This document shows, piece after piece, positions 19,184 to 28,365 of a stretch of 64,000 nt of DNA. The stretch lies in NCBI RefSeq assembly GCF_004339575.1, contig NZ_SMFV01000002.1, positions 248,001-312,000 of the forward strand, written 5' to 3'. The DNA comes from Phorcysia thermohydrogeniphila (GTDB taxonomy: Bacteria; Aquificota; Aquificia; Desulfurobacteriales; Desulfurobacteriaceae). The notes under the pieces are model-generated. The model was given only the letters and a program-made list of their open reading frames with translations, did no database searches and was not told the origin of the DNA. The position numbers and the translations under genes are program-made. Within the stretch, counting starts at the first letter, position 1; each line of letters opens with the position of its first letter.

Positions 19184-20517
19184 TACGGTCTCCCTATGCT
19201 TTCATAGGTGCAAATACTCTTCATGACGGAAGGTTCCCAGAGGTTTCTTCCGTCTATTACCACTTTTCCCGTAAGTTTATCAAAATCAACGTCCCTGAAC
19301 TCTTCCCACTCTGTAACGAGTATCAGGGCGTTTGCCCCTTCAAGAGCCTTGTCCTTTTCTGTGACGAACTGGAGACGCTCACCGTACTTTTCAATCTCCC
19401 TGCTGAAAACTCTCTTTGCGTTCTGTAGGGCTACAGGGTCGTAAGCCTTTACGGTAGCGCCAAGCTCAAGGAGCTTTCTGATTATGGGGATTGATGGGGC
19501 TTCTCTCATGTCGTCGGTTTCTGGCTTGAAGGCAAGTCCCCATACTGCAACCGTCTTTCCTTCAAGGTTTGGTATGTGTTTTAGAAGTTTCTCAACAGGC
19601 TTAAGTTTCTGCCTCTCGTTTACTTCAATAACGGCTTCAAGGATTTTGGGCTCTCCGTCTACCTGCTTTGCCGTATAGATGAGGGCTTTTACGTCCTTTG
19701 GGAAACAGCTCCCGCCAAAACCGCAACCAGCGCCTAAGAAATAAGGGCTTATCCTGTGGTCAAGTCCCATTCCCCTTGCAACTACAGTTACGTCTGCCCC
19801 TGTGGCCTCACAGATGTTTGCTATCTCGTTGATAAAGGAGATTTTTGTTGCTAAGAAGGCGTTTGATGCGTACTTAATCATCTCTGCCGTCGGTAGGTCG
19901 GTTATTATCATTGCCGGCTGGAGCTTCTCGTAAAGGGAGGCTACCATTCCGGCAATGTCCCTGTTATCTGCTCCAACAACTACCCTGTCCGGGTTCATAA
20001 AGTCCTCTACTGCCTTGCCTTCCCTTAAGAATTCGGGGTTTGATACGACTTCAAATCTCTCCTCAGGGTTCTTTATACCTCTTTTGCGAAGGAGCTCCGC
20101 TATAAACTCCTTTGCCCACCTTCCAGTCCCGACCGGAACGGTAGATTTGTTTACTATTACCTTAAAGTCCTCATCTCCTATCTGCTCTGCTATGCTCCTG
20201 TAGGCGCTTTCAACGTATGAAAGGTCTGCTGAGCCGTCCTCCTTTGATGGCGTTCCGACGGCGATAAAGATGAAGTCTGAGTTCTTGACGGCGTAGGCGT
20301 AATCGGTTGTGAACTCTATGTTTCCCTTCTCAAGAGCTCTCTGCAAAATTTTGTCCAGTCCCGGCTCGTAAATGGGGATTTCTCCTCTTTTTAGCCTCTC
20401 AATCTTTGTCTCGTCTATGTCAAGGCCTATAACTTTGTGTCCCAAGTAGGCAAAGCATGCACCGGAAACAAGACCTACGTACCCAGTTCCAATTACAGCT
20501 ATCCTCTTTGTTGACAT
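19183..20517 (-). CDS. UDP-glucose 6-dehydrogenase
   Basis: 444 residues. Two NAD-dependent oxidations turn UDP-glucose into UDP-glucuronate for surface polysaccharide. The N-terminal Rossmann motif is GTGYVGLVSGACFAYLGHKV. The catalytic cysteine is in GCGFGGSCFPKDVKAL. The C-terminal UDP-binding domain includes VWGLAFKPETDDMREAPS. It could also accept other UDP-sugars, as related UDP-ManNAc dehydrogenases do, but the central domain reads as the UDP-glucose type. The start lies 19 bases inside the end of the Ppx/GppA gene. Confidence 0.94.
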   Translation of the reverse strand: MSTKRIAVIGTGYVGLVSGACFAYLGHKVIGLDIDETKIERLKRGEIPIYEPGLDKILQRALEKGNIEFTTDYAYAVKNSDFIFIAVGTPSKEDGSADLSYVESAYRSIAEQIGDEDFKVIVNKSTVPVGTGRWAKEFIAELLRKRGIKNPEERFEVVSNPEFLREGKAVEDFMNPDRVVVGADNRDIAGMVASLYEKLQPAMIITDLPTAEMIKYASNAFLATKISFINEIANICEATGADVTVVARGMGLDHRISPYFLGAGCGFGGSCFPKDVKALIYTAKQVDGEPKILEAVIEVNERQKLKPVEKLLKHIPNLEGKTVAVWGLAFKPETDDMREAPSIPIIRKLLELGATVKAYDPVALQNAKRVFSREIEKYGERLQFVTEKDKALEGANALILVTEWEEFRDVDFDKLTGKVVIDGRNLWEPSVMKSICTYESIGRP

Positions 20518-21419
20518 TTTAAGGCCTCCTTCAGTGCTAAAGCGTAAAGTAAGCCCAGTTCACTAACAGTCAATTCTTTAACTTCAAAGACTTCGCAGAA
20601 GACCTTGAAAAAGGCCAGTCCCGGAATTATTACGTCGGCCCTTTTCTCTTCAAGTCCCTCTACCTTTTTCCTCTCCTCCATCCTCATTGAGGAGAGCTCC
20701 CTGTACCACCTCTCAATCATCTCCCTCGTTACCCTGTAGCCGTGAACGACTTCCGGTTTATAAACTATCATTTTCTCTTCCATAGCAACGACTGAGGTAA
20801 TCGTTCCTCCTACGGCGTAAACGACAGGCTTTTCCTTTATCTTTGGCTTTATCTTGGAGAGCTCTCCCCTTATAAAACCTTCCATTTTGAGGAGCTCTTC
20901 ACTTTTTGGGGGGTCAGACTTTATGAAAGTTTCGTAGAGTGCAACGACGCCAAACTTAAGGCTCGTTAAAAACTCAATTTCCTCTCTGCTCCCGTAGACT
21001 ATCTCAGTGCTTCCACCTCCAAGGTCAACGGTCATCGCCTTCTGATTTGGGTTAAAGTGGAGAACGTTTGCCCAGAAGACGAGCTCTGCCTCCTCTCTAT
21101 CCTGCAGGATTTCTATCTCAAAGCCCAGTTCTGAGGCAGCTGCCAAGAACTCGGAGGCGTTCTCTGCTACCCTCGCAGCTTCTGTTGTTACTACTATAAC
21201 CTTTTCTACGCAGTAACTCTCTATAATCTCCTTAAACTCCCTGAGTGCGTTAATCGTCCTCTCTATTCCCTCTCTTGAGAGCCTTTTTCTTTCTCTGACC
21301 CCCTCACCAAGGCGGGTTACTCTTCCGGTTTTGAATATCTCGTGAACTTTTCCATCTTTTATTTCAGAGATTAGAAGTCTTGTTGAGTTTGTTCCTACGT
21401 CAACAGTTGCTATTTTCAA
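20499..21419 (-). CDS. Ppx/GppA family phosphatase (exopolyphosphatase or pppGpp phosphohydrolase)
   Basis: 306 residues of the ASKHA fold: phosphate-1 motif TVDVGTNSTRLLI at the N-terminus, phosphate-2 MTVDLGGGSTEIVYG, and the adenosine-like motif VYAVGGTITSVVAME. It lacks the C-terminal HD-type extension of E. coli Ppx, so it is the short form. It degrades polyphosphate or pppGpp; sequence does not separate the two. It starts at TTG (21419) behind AAGAGG. It is the first gene of a seven-gene minus-strand run that ends with mraY, and is divergent from ribE across a 59-base A/T-rich gap. Confidence 0.93.
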   Translation of the reverse strand: MKIATVDVGTNSTRLLISEIKDGKVHEIFKTGRVTRLGEGVRERKRLSREGIERTINALREFKEIIESYCVEKVIVVTTEAARVAENASEFLAAASELGFEIEILQDREEAELVFWANVLHFNPNQKAMTVDLGGGSTEIVYGSREEIEFLTSLKFGVVALYETFIKSDPPKSEELLKMEGFIRGELSKIKPKIKEKPVVYAVGGTITSVVAMEEKMIVYKPEVVHGYRVTREMIERWYRELSSMRMEERKKVEGLEEKRADVIIPGLAFFKVFCEVFEVKELTVSELGLLYALALKEALKCQQRG

Positions 21420-21478
21420 ACCTCTTTTCCTCCCCTGTTATAAATTTTGGATATCAAATTTTACACGAGGAGTAGCCT

Positions 21479-22075
21479 ATGTTCACAGGCCTTGTTGAGG
21501 AGGTAGGGAGAGTATTAGAGCTGAGGAGGTCTTCCTCATTCGGTAGGTTGAAGGTAAAGTGTTCCAAGGTTCTTGAGGACGTTAAGGAGGGAGATAGCGT
21601 AGCCGTTAACGGTGTATGTCTTACAGTTGTAGAGATTGGAGCTAACCATCTGCTCTTTGACGTTTCTGCTGAGACCCTTAGAAGGACGACTGTAGGAAGT
21701 TTTAAATCGGGAGACCCCGTTAACCTTGAGAGAGCTCTAAGGCTTTCAGATAGGCTTGGAGGGCACATTCTACAGGGACACGTGGACACGACAACAAAAC
21801 TGATGGGAGTGAAGAGGGAAGGAAACGGCTTCGTATTTACTTTCCGCTTACCTCCAAATTTTTCCCACTTAGTCGTTGAGAAAGGCTCAGTTGGAATAGA
21901 CGGAATAAGCCTTACTGTTGCAAATCTTTTTAGCGATTCCTTTACGGTGGCTGTTATACCCCACACTTACGAGAACACCAACCTTAAATACCTTAGACCG
22001 GGGGAGCTTGTAAACGTTGAGTTTGACATAATTGGAAAGTACGTTGAGAGAATCTTAAAGGCTTGGAAGAGATGA
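21479..22075 (+). CDS. ribE: Riboflavin synthase, alpha subunit
   Basis: 198 residues, two lumazine-binding barrels. It begins with the invariant MFTGLVEEVGRV and repeats the fold from about residue 98 (HILQGHVDTT). NGVCLTVVEI and DGISLTVANL are the paired motifs of the two halves. It dismutates 6,7-dimethyl-8-ribityllumazine to riboflavin. GAGGAG precedes the ATG. The gap upstream is too short for an FMN riboswitch. The stop overlaps the following permease gene as ATGA. Confidence 0.97.
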   Translation: MFTGLVEEVGRVLELRRSSSFGRLKVKCSKVLEDVKEGDSVAVNGVCLTVVEIGANHLLFDVSAETLRRTTVGSFKSGDPVNLERALRLSDRLGGHILQGHVDTTTKLMGVKREGNGFVFTFRLPPNFSHLVVEKGSVGIDGISLTVANLFSDSFTVAVIPHTYENTNLKYLRPGELVNVEFDIIGKYVERILKAWKR

Positions 22076-23298
22076 ACACTTTAATTAGGTGGCTGGTTCT
22101 AAGGGGTTTCCGTCTCAAAAAAGGTTACTTTTCCTTTGCCTTCTTTATTGCCGTTCTTGGGGTTATCGTCGGCGTAGCAGCCCTGATAGTCGTTAACGCC
22201 GTAATGACAGGTTTTCAGGACGCCATTAAGGAGAGACTCCTCTCAAGCAACGCCGACATCATCGTTATGAAAAGGAGTGGGAGCTTCTATAAGTATGAGT
22301 ACGCAGAGAGGAAAATCTCAGAAATTCCCCACGTTGTCGGGACGGAAGAGTTCCTCTACGTTCCCGTTATGGCGACTTCTACCGATGTTTCAGCTGCAAC
22401 AAGCGCCTCAATTAGGGGGTGTAACCCCGATAAAGAGCCCTTGGTTACCGACCTACCTAAGAAGCTCATCTTGGGAGACTGGGAGCTCTTTAAGTCTTCA
22501 AAAAACGGGGTTGTCATTGGGAAGATACTTGCAGATACTCTCGGTGTTACCCTCGGGGACGAGATAACCGTCTTTTCCCCGATTGGTAGAAAAACCCCTT
22601 TTGGAATCATCCCAAGGAGCACCAAATTTATTGTCGTTGGTATCTTTGAGGCCGGAATGTACCAGTTTGACTCCTCCTTAATTCTTGCCCACATAGATGC
22701 TGTGAGGAAAAAGTTCGGTTTTGGAGACGTTGTAACGGGAATTATGGTTAAGCTTGATAACCCTGAGCACGCCAAGGAGGTAGAGAAAAAGATAGAGGAG
22801 GTTTTAGGAGAGGACTACATAGCTCAAGACTGGATAAGTTTAAACAAGAGCCTCTTTTCTGCACTAAAGCTTGAGAAGTTGGCAATGTTCTTAATCCTTA
22901 CCCTCATAGTTATCGTTGCCTCATTCAACATATCAAGCCTTTTAATGATGACCGTTAACTCAAGGGCCCGAGAGATAGCTATCTTAAAGGCCGTTGGAGC
23001 TCTTGACTCCTTCATACTTAAGCTCTTTATCCTGAGGGGGCTCTTTATCGGCGTTGTTGGAACGGTAATTGGTGAGGTTATAGGAATTTCTGTTTCCCTC
23101 CTCGGTGAAAAGTATAAGCTCTTTCCGTTACCTCCCGACGTTTACTACATTGACCACCTACCCTTTAAGCTCCATATTTTTGACTGTTTAGTTGCAGCCC
23201 TCGCAGCTATACTTATAAGTGTCCTCGCTACAGTTTACCCGGCAAGGAAAGCTGCAAGAACCGACCCGGTTAAAGTTTTAAGGATGGGAGAGAGTTAA
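22072..23298 (+). CDS. LolC/LolE-type lipoprotein-releasing ABC permease
   Basis: 408 residues with the MacB/FtsX topology. A first membrane helix (about 18-42, FAFFIAVLGVIVGVAALIVV) is followed by a large periplasmic domain (about 45-255) and three C-terminal helices. NSRAREIAILKAVGA is the conserved cytoplasmic coupling loop, and the end ARTDPVKVLR is typical. It probably extracts lipoproteins for the outer membrane together with a LolD-type ATPase, which is not encoded here. I use the ATG at 22072, which overlaps the ribE stop as ATGA, rather than the upstream TTG at 22063. Confidence 0.88.
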   Translation: MNTLIRWLVLRGFRLKKGYFSFAFFIAVLGVIVGVAALIVVNAVMTGFQDAIKERLLSSNADIIVMKRSGSFYKYEYAERKISEIPHVVGTEEFLYVPVMATSTDVSAATSASIRGCNPDKEPLVTDLPKKLILGDWELFKSSKNGVVIGKILADTLGVTLGDEITVFSPIGRKTPFGIIPRSTKFIVVGIFEAGMYQFDSSLILAHIDAVRKKFGFGDVVTGIMVKLDNPEHAKEVEKKIEEVLGEDYIAQDWISLNKSLFSALKLEKLAMFLILTLIVIVASFNISSLLMMTVNSRAREIAILKAVGALDSFILKLFILRGLFIGVVGTVIGEVIGISVSLLGEKYKLFPLPPDVYYIDHLPFKLHIFDCLVAALAAILISVLATVYPARKAARTDPVKVLRMGES

Positions 23299-23300
23299 CA

Positions 23301-23774
23301 TTGGAAGGAACTGTAAGGAAGGCGAAAATTTCCGACGCTGAAAGGATACAGTACTTGATTAACGAGTACGCCAAGCAGGGACTCATGCTCCCCCGTTCAA
23401 TAAACAGCATTTATGAGAACATAAGGGACTTCTGGGTTTATGAGGAAGGGGGAGAGGTTCTTGGAGTGTGTGCCCTTACGATTTTCTGGAACGACCTTGC
23501 AGAGATTCGCTCTTTGGCCGTTGACCCAAAGCACACGGGCAAGGGCATAGGGACTGCCCTTGTAAAGAAAGCCCTTGAAGAGGCCAAGGAATTTGGAATA
23601 TACAGAGTCTTTACGCTAACCTATCAGGTGAAGTTTTTTGAAAAGCTTGGCTTTAAGGTTATTGACAAGAACACACTTCCCCATAAAATCTGGCGGGACT
23701 GTATAAACTGTGTAAAATTTCCAAACTGCGACGAGACTGCAATGGAAATCTGGCTAAAAGAGGTGGAGGGATGA
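23301..23774 (+). CDS. GNAT acetyltransferase resembling short N-acetylglutamate synthase
   Basis: 157 residues. The acetyl-CoA motif is [19 protein letters not shown], flanked by [20 protein letters not shown] and [14 protein letters not shown]. The distinctive segments [15 protein letters not shown] and [17 protein letters not shown] match the stand-alone GNAT type associated with arginine biosynthesis (ArgA-like) in bacteria lacking the kinase-fused form. The assignment to glutamate acetylation is from these family segments; no arg gene is adjacent. Start is TTG at 23301, two bases after the permease stop. The stop overlaps tyrS as ATGA. Confidence 0.8.
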   Translation: MEGTVRKAKISDAERIQYLINEYAKQGLMLPRSINSIYENIRDFWVYEEGGEVLGVCALTIFWNDLAEIRSLAVDPKHTGKGIGTALVKKALEEAKEFGIYRVFTLTYQVKFFEKLGFKVIDKNTLPHKIWRDCINCVKFPNCDETAMEIWLKEVEG

Positions 23775-24994
23775 CACCGGAAGAGCAGCTGAGGATTATA
23801 AAGAGAGGAACTGCCGAGATAATTGGTGAAGAGGAGCTCCTTGAAAAGTTAAAAAGTGGCAAGGTATTGAGGGTAAAGGCCGGTTTTGACCCGACAGCTC
23901 CAGACCTTCACCTTGGACATACAGTTTTACTCTGGAAGTTAAGGGACTTTCAGGAGCTTGGACATAAAGTTTACTTCCTCATAGGCGACTTTACTGCAAT
24001 GATTGGCGACCCTACTGGTAAATCTGAGACCCGTCCTCCTTTAAGCAGGGAGGAGGTCTTAAAGAACGCAGAAACTTACGCTCAGCAGGTATTTAAGATT
24101 CTTGACCCTGAAAAGACTGTAGTTGTCTTTAACAGCGAGTGGCTTGGAAAGCTATCGGCTACCGACCTTATAAAGCTTTCCTCAAAGTACACCGTTGCGA
24201 GGATGCTTGAAAGGGACGACTTTGCGAAGAGGTTTAAAGAAGGCCGTCCGATACACATCCACGAGTTTATATACCCACTCCTTCAAGGTTATGACTCCGT
24301 TGAGCTAAAGGCAGACGTTGAGCTCGGAGGAACTGACCAGAAGTTTAACCTCCTCATCGGGAGACACTTACAGAGGGAGTTCGGGCAAGAGGAGCAGGTC
24401 TGCATAATGATGCCCATCTTAGAGGGGCTTGACGGCGTTCAAAAGATGAGTAAGTCCCTTGGAAACTACATCGGGATATTAGAGCCTCCAGAGGAGCAGT
24501 TCGGAAAGGTCATGAGAATCTCTGATGAACTTATGTGGCGTTACTATAGGCTTGTTACTCGCATTCCTGAAGAAGAGATAGCTGAAATGGAAAAAGCTGT
24601 TCAGGAAGGTAAACTCCACCCAATGGAGGCGAAAAAGCGCCTTGCCGAAACGATAGTTAAGACCTTTCACGGGGAAGAAGCTGCAAGAAAGGCAAGGGAA
24701 CACTTTGAGAGGGTGTTCTCTAAGAGGGAGCTCCCCGAAAACATCCCAGAACCTAAGATAACCGTTACCGAAAACCCAATCTGGCTTCCAAAGCTCTTAA
24801 AGCTTGTAGGACTTGTTTCTTCAACCTCTGAAGGAAGGAGACAGATAAGGGGAGGTGGAGTCAGGATAGACGGCGAAAAAATCCTTGACGAGAACTTTAA
24901 GGTTGACCTCCTTGAAAAGGAGTTTGTCCTTCAGGTTGGTAAGAGAAGGTTTGCAAGGATAAAGCCGGAGAACGTAAAGGTTGAAGGGACTTAA
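23771..24994 (+). CDS. tyrS: Tyrosyl-tRNA synthetase
   Basis: 407-residue class I synthetase of the TyrZ-like bacterial type. The HIGH motif is [11 protein letters not shown], the KMSKS motif is [11 protein letters not shown], and tyrosine/tRNA contacts lie around [10 protein letters not shown] and [14 protein letters not shown]-terminal S4 RNA-binding domain (about 340-400, [17 protein letters not shown]) is present. A GGTGGAGGG ribosome site lies inside the end of the GNAT gene. It appears to be the last host-style gene before an A/T-rich patch. Confidence 0.97.
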   Translation: MTPEEQLRIIKRGTAEIIGEEELLEKLKSGKVLRVKAGFDPTAPDLHLGHTVLLWKLRDFQELGHKVYFLIGDFTAMIGDPTGKSETRPPLSREEVLKNAETYAQQVFKILDPEKTVVVFNSEWLGKLSATDLIKLSSKYTVARMLERDDFAKRFKEGRPIHIHEFIYPLLQGYDSVELKADVELGGTDQKFNLLIGRHLQREFGQEEQVCIMMPILEGLDGVQKMSKSLGNYIGILEPPEEQFGKVMRISDELMWRYYRLVTRIPEEEIAEMEKAVQEGKLHPMEAKKRLAETIVKTFHGEEAARKAREHFERVFSKRELPENIPEPKITVTENPIWLPKLLKLVGLVSSTSEGRRQIRGGGVRIDGEKILDENFKVDLLEKEFVLQVGKRRFARIKPENVKVEGT

Positions 24995-24997
24995 ACG

Positions 24998-25660
24998 ATG
25001 AACAAAGAGTTGGTTCAATTGGCTTTTTTGTTTTTACCGGGTTTATTGGGAGATTCTATACTCCGAAAGCTTACTGGAGTAAAAAGAGAAAGAGTTTGGC
25101 AAGACTTTGTTTCTGTTTTTGTTTTCGCTTTGTTGAGTTATTTACTATCGGAAATTACGCTGATGGGACTTAATTATTGTCTTGACATTAATATTCCTTT
25201 GGTTTTTCCCATTTTGGAAGATGGGAACGGTAACCGGCAAGCTTATTATCTTTCCGTAATTTTAGGCTCTATTTATGGAGTTTCGTTAGGCTTTTTGGGA
25301 GCTTTCATTGAAAGTAGAAATTTTATAAACAAAATGGGAATGCGTTTAAAGGTATCTAAAAGATATGGTGGTGAGGATGTTTGGAGCTTTTTTCATAAAA
25401 CTTTCAATAAGGAGTTTGAATGGGTAATAGTTAGAGATCATAAGACAGACCTTGTCTACTATGGGCATATAGTGGCTTTCTCGGAGTCTGAGAAGGAGAG
25501 AGAGCTCTTGATGAGTAATGTTGATGTCTTCAGTAACGAAACAGGTGAAAAATTGTATAGTGCTGAATATATTTATATATGTCGCAATAGATATGATCTA
25601 TCCATTGAGATAATGAGGGAAATGAATGAAGAAAGGAACGAAAGGCCCGAAGCAGATTAG
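24998..25660 (+). CDS. Membrane protein of DUF6338-like type
   Basis: 220 residues. Three hydrophobic segments lie in the N-terminal half (about 5-20, 38-60 and 84-106). The soluble C-terminal half contains EDVWSFFHKTFNKEFEWV, YYGHIVAFSESEKERELL, then a DV-rich strand and a final IEIMRE. I recall this pattern from DUF6338 proteins; the match is by memory and should be checked. No function is known. It is A/T-richer than tyrS, starts 4 bases after it, and overlaps a small proline-rich ORF at its 3' end. The location just before a tRNA gene suggests acquired DNA. Confidence 0.55.
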   Translation: MNKELVQLAFLFLPGLLGDSILRKLTGVKRERVWQDFVSVFVFALLSYLLSEITLMGLNYCLDINIPLVFPILEDGNGNRQAYYLSVILGSIYGVSLGFLGAFIESRNFINKMGMRLKVSKRYGGEDVWSFFHKTFNKEFEWVIVRDHKTDLVYYGHIVAFSESEKERELLMSNVDVFSNETGEKLYSAEYIYICRNRYDLSIEIMREMNEERNERPEAD

Positions 25661-25778
25661 TGAAGGTTGGCTCAATAAAGGTGGGGTTAATCCCTCACCT
25701 ACGACAAAGAAACCTGTTTTGGGTTTTATCCCACCCCAGAAGCCTAAACCTACAAAAGTTTCTGGTGGGAAGAGTTAA
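25626..25778 (+). CDS. Small basic Pro/Gly/Lys-rich protein (50 residues)
   Basis: ATG at 25626 behind GAGGGAAATGA, overlapping the last 35 bases of the membrane-protein gene and stopping 2 bases before the tRNA. The product starts MKKGTKGPKQISEGW and ends with a PPQKPKPTKVSGGKS tail. It has no membrane segment and looks disordered. The ribosome site, spacing and adjacency suggest it is the real partner of the upstream gene rather than chance, but an ORF this short could be spurious. Small proline-rich companions next to DUF6338-type genes are something I believe recurs; this is unverified. Confidence 0.5.
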   Translation: MKKGTKGPKQISEGWLNKGGVNPSPTTKKPVLGFIPPQKPKPTKVSGGKS

Positions 25779-25780
25779 AA

Positions 25781-25858
25781 CGGGGCGTGGCGCAGCCTGG
25801 TTAGCGCGCTTGGTTCGGGACCAAGAGGTCGGGGGTTCAAATCCCCCCGCCCCGACCA
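25781..25858 (+). tRNA. tRNA-Pro (anticodon CGG)
   Basis: Complete cloverleaf. Acceptor CGGGGCG pairs with CGCCCCG; the D stem is GCGC/GCGC; the anticodon stem CTTGG/CCAAG encloses loop TTCGGGA, giving anticodon CGG. The T stem GGGGG/CCCCC encloses TTCAAAT. Discriminator A and an encoded CCA end the gene at 25858, one base before the convergent uvrB stop. All stems are G/C-rich, as expected for a thermophile. Confidence 0.97.
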
Positions 25859-25859
25859 T

Positions 25860-27848
25860 TTAAGCAGGTATTAATAGTTTCCTCAGCTCCTTGATCCTGT
25901 CCCTTAACTCAGCTGCTCTCTCAAATTCCCAGTTCTTGGCAGCCTCTTTCATTTCCCTTTCAAGGCGGGCGATTTCTTCAAGGAGCTCCTCTTCCGTTCT
26001 CGGTATTCTCTCTCCCTTCTTTTTCTTTAACTTGTGGAAAGGTAGTAGCCCAGCATCCTCTAAGATGCTTGAGTCAAGGTTTCTCTTTACGGTTTGAGGG
26101 GTGATTCCGTGCTTTCTGTTGTACTCTTCCTGAATTCGTCTTCTCCTTTCCGTTTCCTCAATAGCCCTTTTCATTGATTGAGTAATTCTGTCGGCGTAGA
26201 GTATTACCTTGCCGTTTACGTTCCTTGCAGCCCTGCCGATTGTCTGAATTAAGGAGGTAGTTGAGCGCAAAAAACCTTCCTTGTCGGCGTCAAGAATCGC
26301 GACTAAGGAAACCTCTGGTAGATCAAGTCCTTCCCTTAAGAGGTTTACCCCGACTAAGACATCAAACTCTCCGCTCCTTAAACCCCTTATTATTTCAACC
26401 CTTTCAACAGAGTCTATCTCTGAGTGCATATACTTTGCCTTTATTTCCTTTTCAATGAGATACTCTGTTAACTCCTCGGCGCTCCTCTTTGTGAGGGTCG
26501 TTACGAGAACTCTCTCGTTTCTCTTAATTCTCTCCCTTATCTCTGAAAGGAGGTGGTCAATCTGCCCTTCTGTTTTCCTTACTTCAACAACGGGGTCTAA
26601 AAGTCCCGTCGGCCTTATTATCTGCTCAACCACCTTTTCGGAAACTGAGAGTTCAAACTCTCCGGGGGTGGCGGAGACAAATATGGCCTGTGGGACTCTT
26701 TCTAAGAACTCTTCAAAGTTTAGTGGGCGGTTGTCGTAGGCAGAGGGTAGGCGGAAGCCGTGCTCAACGAGGTTAAACTTCCTTGCCCTGTCTCCCCTCC
26801 ACATTGCCCTTATCTGTGGAATCGTAACGTGGGACTCGTCTATGACTACTAAGAAGTCCTCAGGGAAGTAGTCTAAAAGGGTGTAAGGGGGCTCTCCGGG
26901 CTTTCTGCCGTCTAAGTGGCGTGAGTAGTTTTCAATTCCCTTACAGTGACCGACCTCTAAAAGGAGCTCCATATCGTACCGCGTTCTCTGTTCTAACCTC
27001 CTTGCCTCAAGCTCCTTTCCCTGTTTTAAAAAGTAGGCAATCCTCTCCTCAAGCTCCTTCTCTATGGACTTTACCGCCTCAACTATCCTTGAGTATGGGG
27101 TTGCGTAGTGGGAGGCTGGGTAAACGGTGTAAGAGTCAAAGGTCTTAAATACTTTCTGGTTGAAGTAGTCAAGCATAACTATTGAATCAACTTCATCGCC
27201 AAAGAGCTCCACCCTTACAAAAAAGTCCTCCGTGTCTGCCGGAAAGATGTCAATGACATCTCCCCTTACCTTAAAAATTCCCGGACGGAGGTCGTACTCG
27301 CTCCTCTCATACCCAAGGGTGACGAGCTTCCTTATGACTTCGTCCCTTTCAATCTCTTCTCCGACCGTAAACCTTAAAGAGAGGTTCTTGTAGTAGTCGG
27401 GAGAACCGAGGCCGTAGATGCAGGATACAGAAGCAACGACTATTACGTCCCTTCGGGTTAAAAGGGAGACGGTGGCAGAGTGGCGCATCCTGTCTATGAC
27501 GGGGTTTATGGAGCAGTCCTTCTCTATGTAGAGGTCTCTGCTTGGGATGTAGGCCTCTGGCTGGTAGTAGTCGTAGTAGCTTATGAAGTACTCAACTGCG
27601 TTTTCTGGAAAGAAGTTCTTAAGCTCGTGGTAGAGCTGTGCTGCTAAGACCTTGTTGTGGGATATGACGAGGGTGGGCTTTTGAACTTCCTCTATGACTT
27701 TTGCAATTGTGTAGGTTTTTCCGCTTCCTGTTATTCCAAGTAAGGTCTGAAATCTAAGCCCTTTTTTTATCCCTTCTGAGAGCTCCCTTATAGCCTTTGG
27801 CTGGTCTCCCTTAGGAGTAAATGGTGATACTACCTTAAACTTTTTCAT
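25860..27848 (-). CDS. uvrB: Excinuclease ABC subunit B
   Basis: 662-residue DNA-repair helicase. Walker A is [15 protein letters not shown]; the beta-hairpin region is [15 protein letters not shown]; the DEAD-like box is VVIDESH. The helicase C-terminal motifs include [14 protein letters not shown] and TIGRAARN. The UvrC/UvrA-contacting UVR coiled coil is at the end (about 625-660). I start at the ATG at 27848, four bases after the DUF2283 stop. An upstream in-frame TTG at 27881 would add 11 residues unrelated to UvrB and overlap the DUF2283 gene. No ribosome site is evident, so coupling to the upstream gene is likely. Confidence 0.96.
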   Translation of the reverse strand: MKKFKVVSPFTPKGDQPKAIRELSEGIKKGLRFQTLLGITGSGKTYTIAKVIEEVQKPTLVISHNKVLAAQLYHELKNFFPENAVEYFISYYDYYQPEAYIPSRDLYIEKDCSINPVIDRMRHSATVSLLTRRDVIVVASVSCIYGLGSPDYYKNLSLRFTVGEEIERDEVIRKLVTLGYERSEYDLRPGIFKVRGDVIDIFPADTEDFFVRVELFGDEVDSIVMLDYFNQKVFKTFDSYTVYPASHYATPYSRIVEAVKSIEKELEERIAYFLKQGKELEARRLEQRTRYDMELLLEVGHCKGIENYSRHLDGRKPGEPPYTLLDYFPEDFLVVIDESHVTIPQIRAMWRGDRARKFNLVEHGFRLPSAYDNRPLNFEEFLERVPQAIFVSATPGEFELSVSEKVVEQIIRPTGLLDPVVEVRKTEGQIDHLLSEIRERIKRNERVLVTTLTKRSAEELTEYLIEKEIKAKYMHSEIDSVERVEIIRGLRSGEFDVLVGVNLLREGLDLPEVSLVAILDADKEGFLRSTTSLIQTIGRAARNVNGKVILYADRITQSMKRAIEETERRRRIQEEYNRKHGITPQTVKRNLDSSILEDAGLLPFHKLKKKKGERIPRTEEELLEEIARLEREMKEAAKNWEFERAAELRDRIKELRKLLIPA

Positions 27849-27852
27849 GGTT

Positions 27853-28062
27853 CTAAGCTGAAACCATAAGAAATTTTCCAATTAGAGGCAACTCAAGATT
27901 TTTTCGTTTGCTCCAGTCAAAAATTTCAATCCCAACAACCTCACCATTCTCGTCATAGTCAATGACAATTCCTTCGTCCTCTAAATGCTCACTCTCAACG
28001 GGATACTTATCGGTTAGTTCAATGACAAGAATGTCCACATCAGGGCTATACTTTACTCGCAT
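27853..28062 (-). CDS. DUF2283 family small protein
   Basis: 69 residues with the DUF2283 pattern: [16 protein letters not shown], then [24 protein letters not shown]. Acidic, compact beta-rich protein. DUF2283 proteins are commonly encoded next to DUF4258 proteins, as here, and the pair is suspected to be a toxin-antitoxin-like module, though biochemical proof is lacking. A GGAGGAAAGG ribosome site precedes the ATG. It overlaps the DUF4258 gene by 10 bases and is followed 4 bases later by uvrB. Confidence 0.85.
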   Translation of the reverse strand: MRVKYSPDVDILVIELTDKYPVESEHLEDEGIVIDYDENGEVVGIEIFDWSKRKNLELPLIGKFLMVSA

Positions 28063-28322
28063 AATCCTTTCCTCCGGAGATTACGGTCAAACATCAACGT
28101 TATAACCACCAATTTTTCTCTGCAAAGTTCTACCACTACTTTTAAACATCGGTCTTCCACCTTTTTAATGCGACATTCTCTATTGGGACGATTCTTATCT
28201 GGCAATACAAAGTCGGGAGAAGAGATAGCAAGTTCTACCAATTCTAAAGTCAAGGGCACTGGTGATTCTCTCTGTCTCCGATAAAATCTATCCCAAAAGT
28301 GTTTGGTATAGACTATTTCCAC
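28053..28322 (-). CDS. DUF4258 family small protein
   Basis: 89 residues. It begins MEIVYTKHFWDRFYRRQ, contains LVELAISSPDFVLPDK, and ends with the strands CLKVVVELCREKLVVITLMF. This is the DUF4258 pattern, distantly like RelE/BrnT folds. It starts at GTG (28322) behind GAGGTAAAAA. It is first in a three-gene run with DUF2283 and uvrB, separated from purB by a strong terminator, so it should have its own promoter. It is a toxin-like candidate, inferred from its partner; no activity is shown for this sequence. Confidence 0.8.
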   Translation of the reverse strand: MEIVYTKHFWDRFYRRQRESPVPLTLELVELAISSPDFVLPDKNRPNRECRIKKVEDRCLKVVVELCREKLVVITLMFDRNLRRKGLCE

Positions 28323-28333
28323 TTTTTACCTCG

Positions 28334-28356
28334 TTAAAAGGTGGGCAGAGCCCACC
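28334..28356 (-). terminator. Rho-independent terminator of purB
   Basis: On the minus strand GGTGGGC, loop TCT, GCCCACC, then TTTTAA: a perfect 7-bp G/C-rich stem with a T-tract 9 bases beyond the purB stop. It isolates the DUF4258-DUF2283-uvrB run from purB. Confidence 0.85.
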
Positions 28357-28365
28357 GGGAGGTAA

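Noticed and set aside
21420-21478. FMN riboswitch upstream of ribE
   Set aside because: The gap is only 59 bases, far too short for the element, and lacks its conserved segments.
25660-25863. 67-residue frame spanning the tRNA-Pro gene
   Set aside because: Most of it is the tRNA itself; its end (VGGSNPPAP) is the usual translation of a tRNA T-arm and acceptor.
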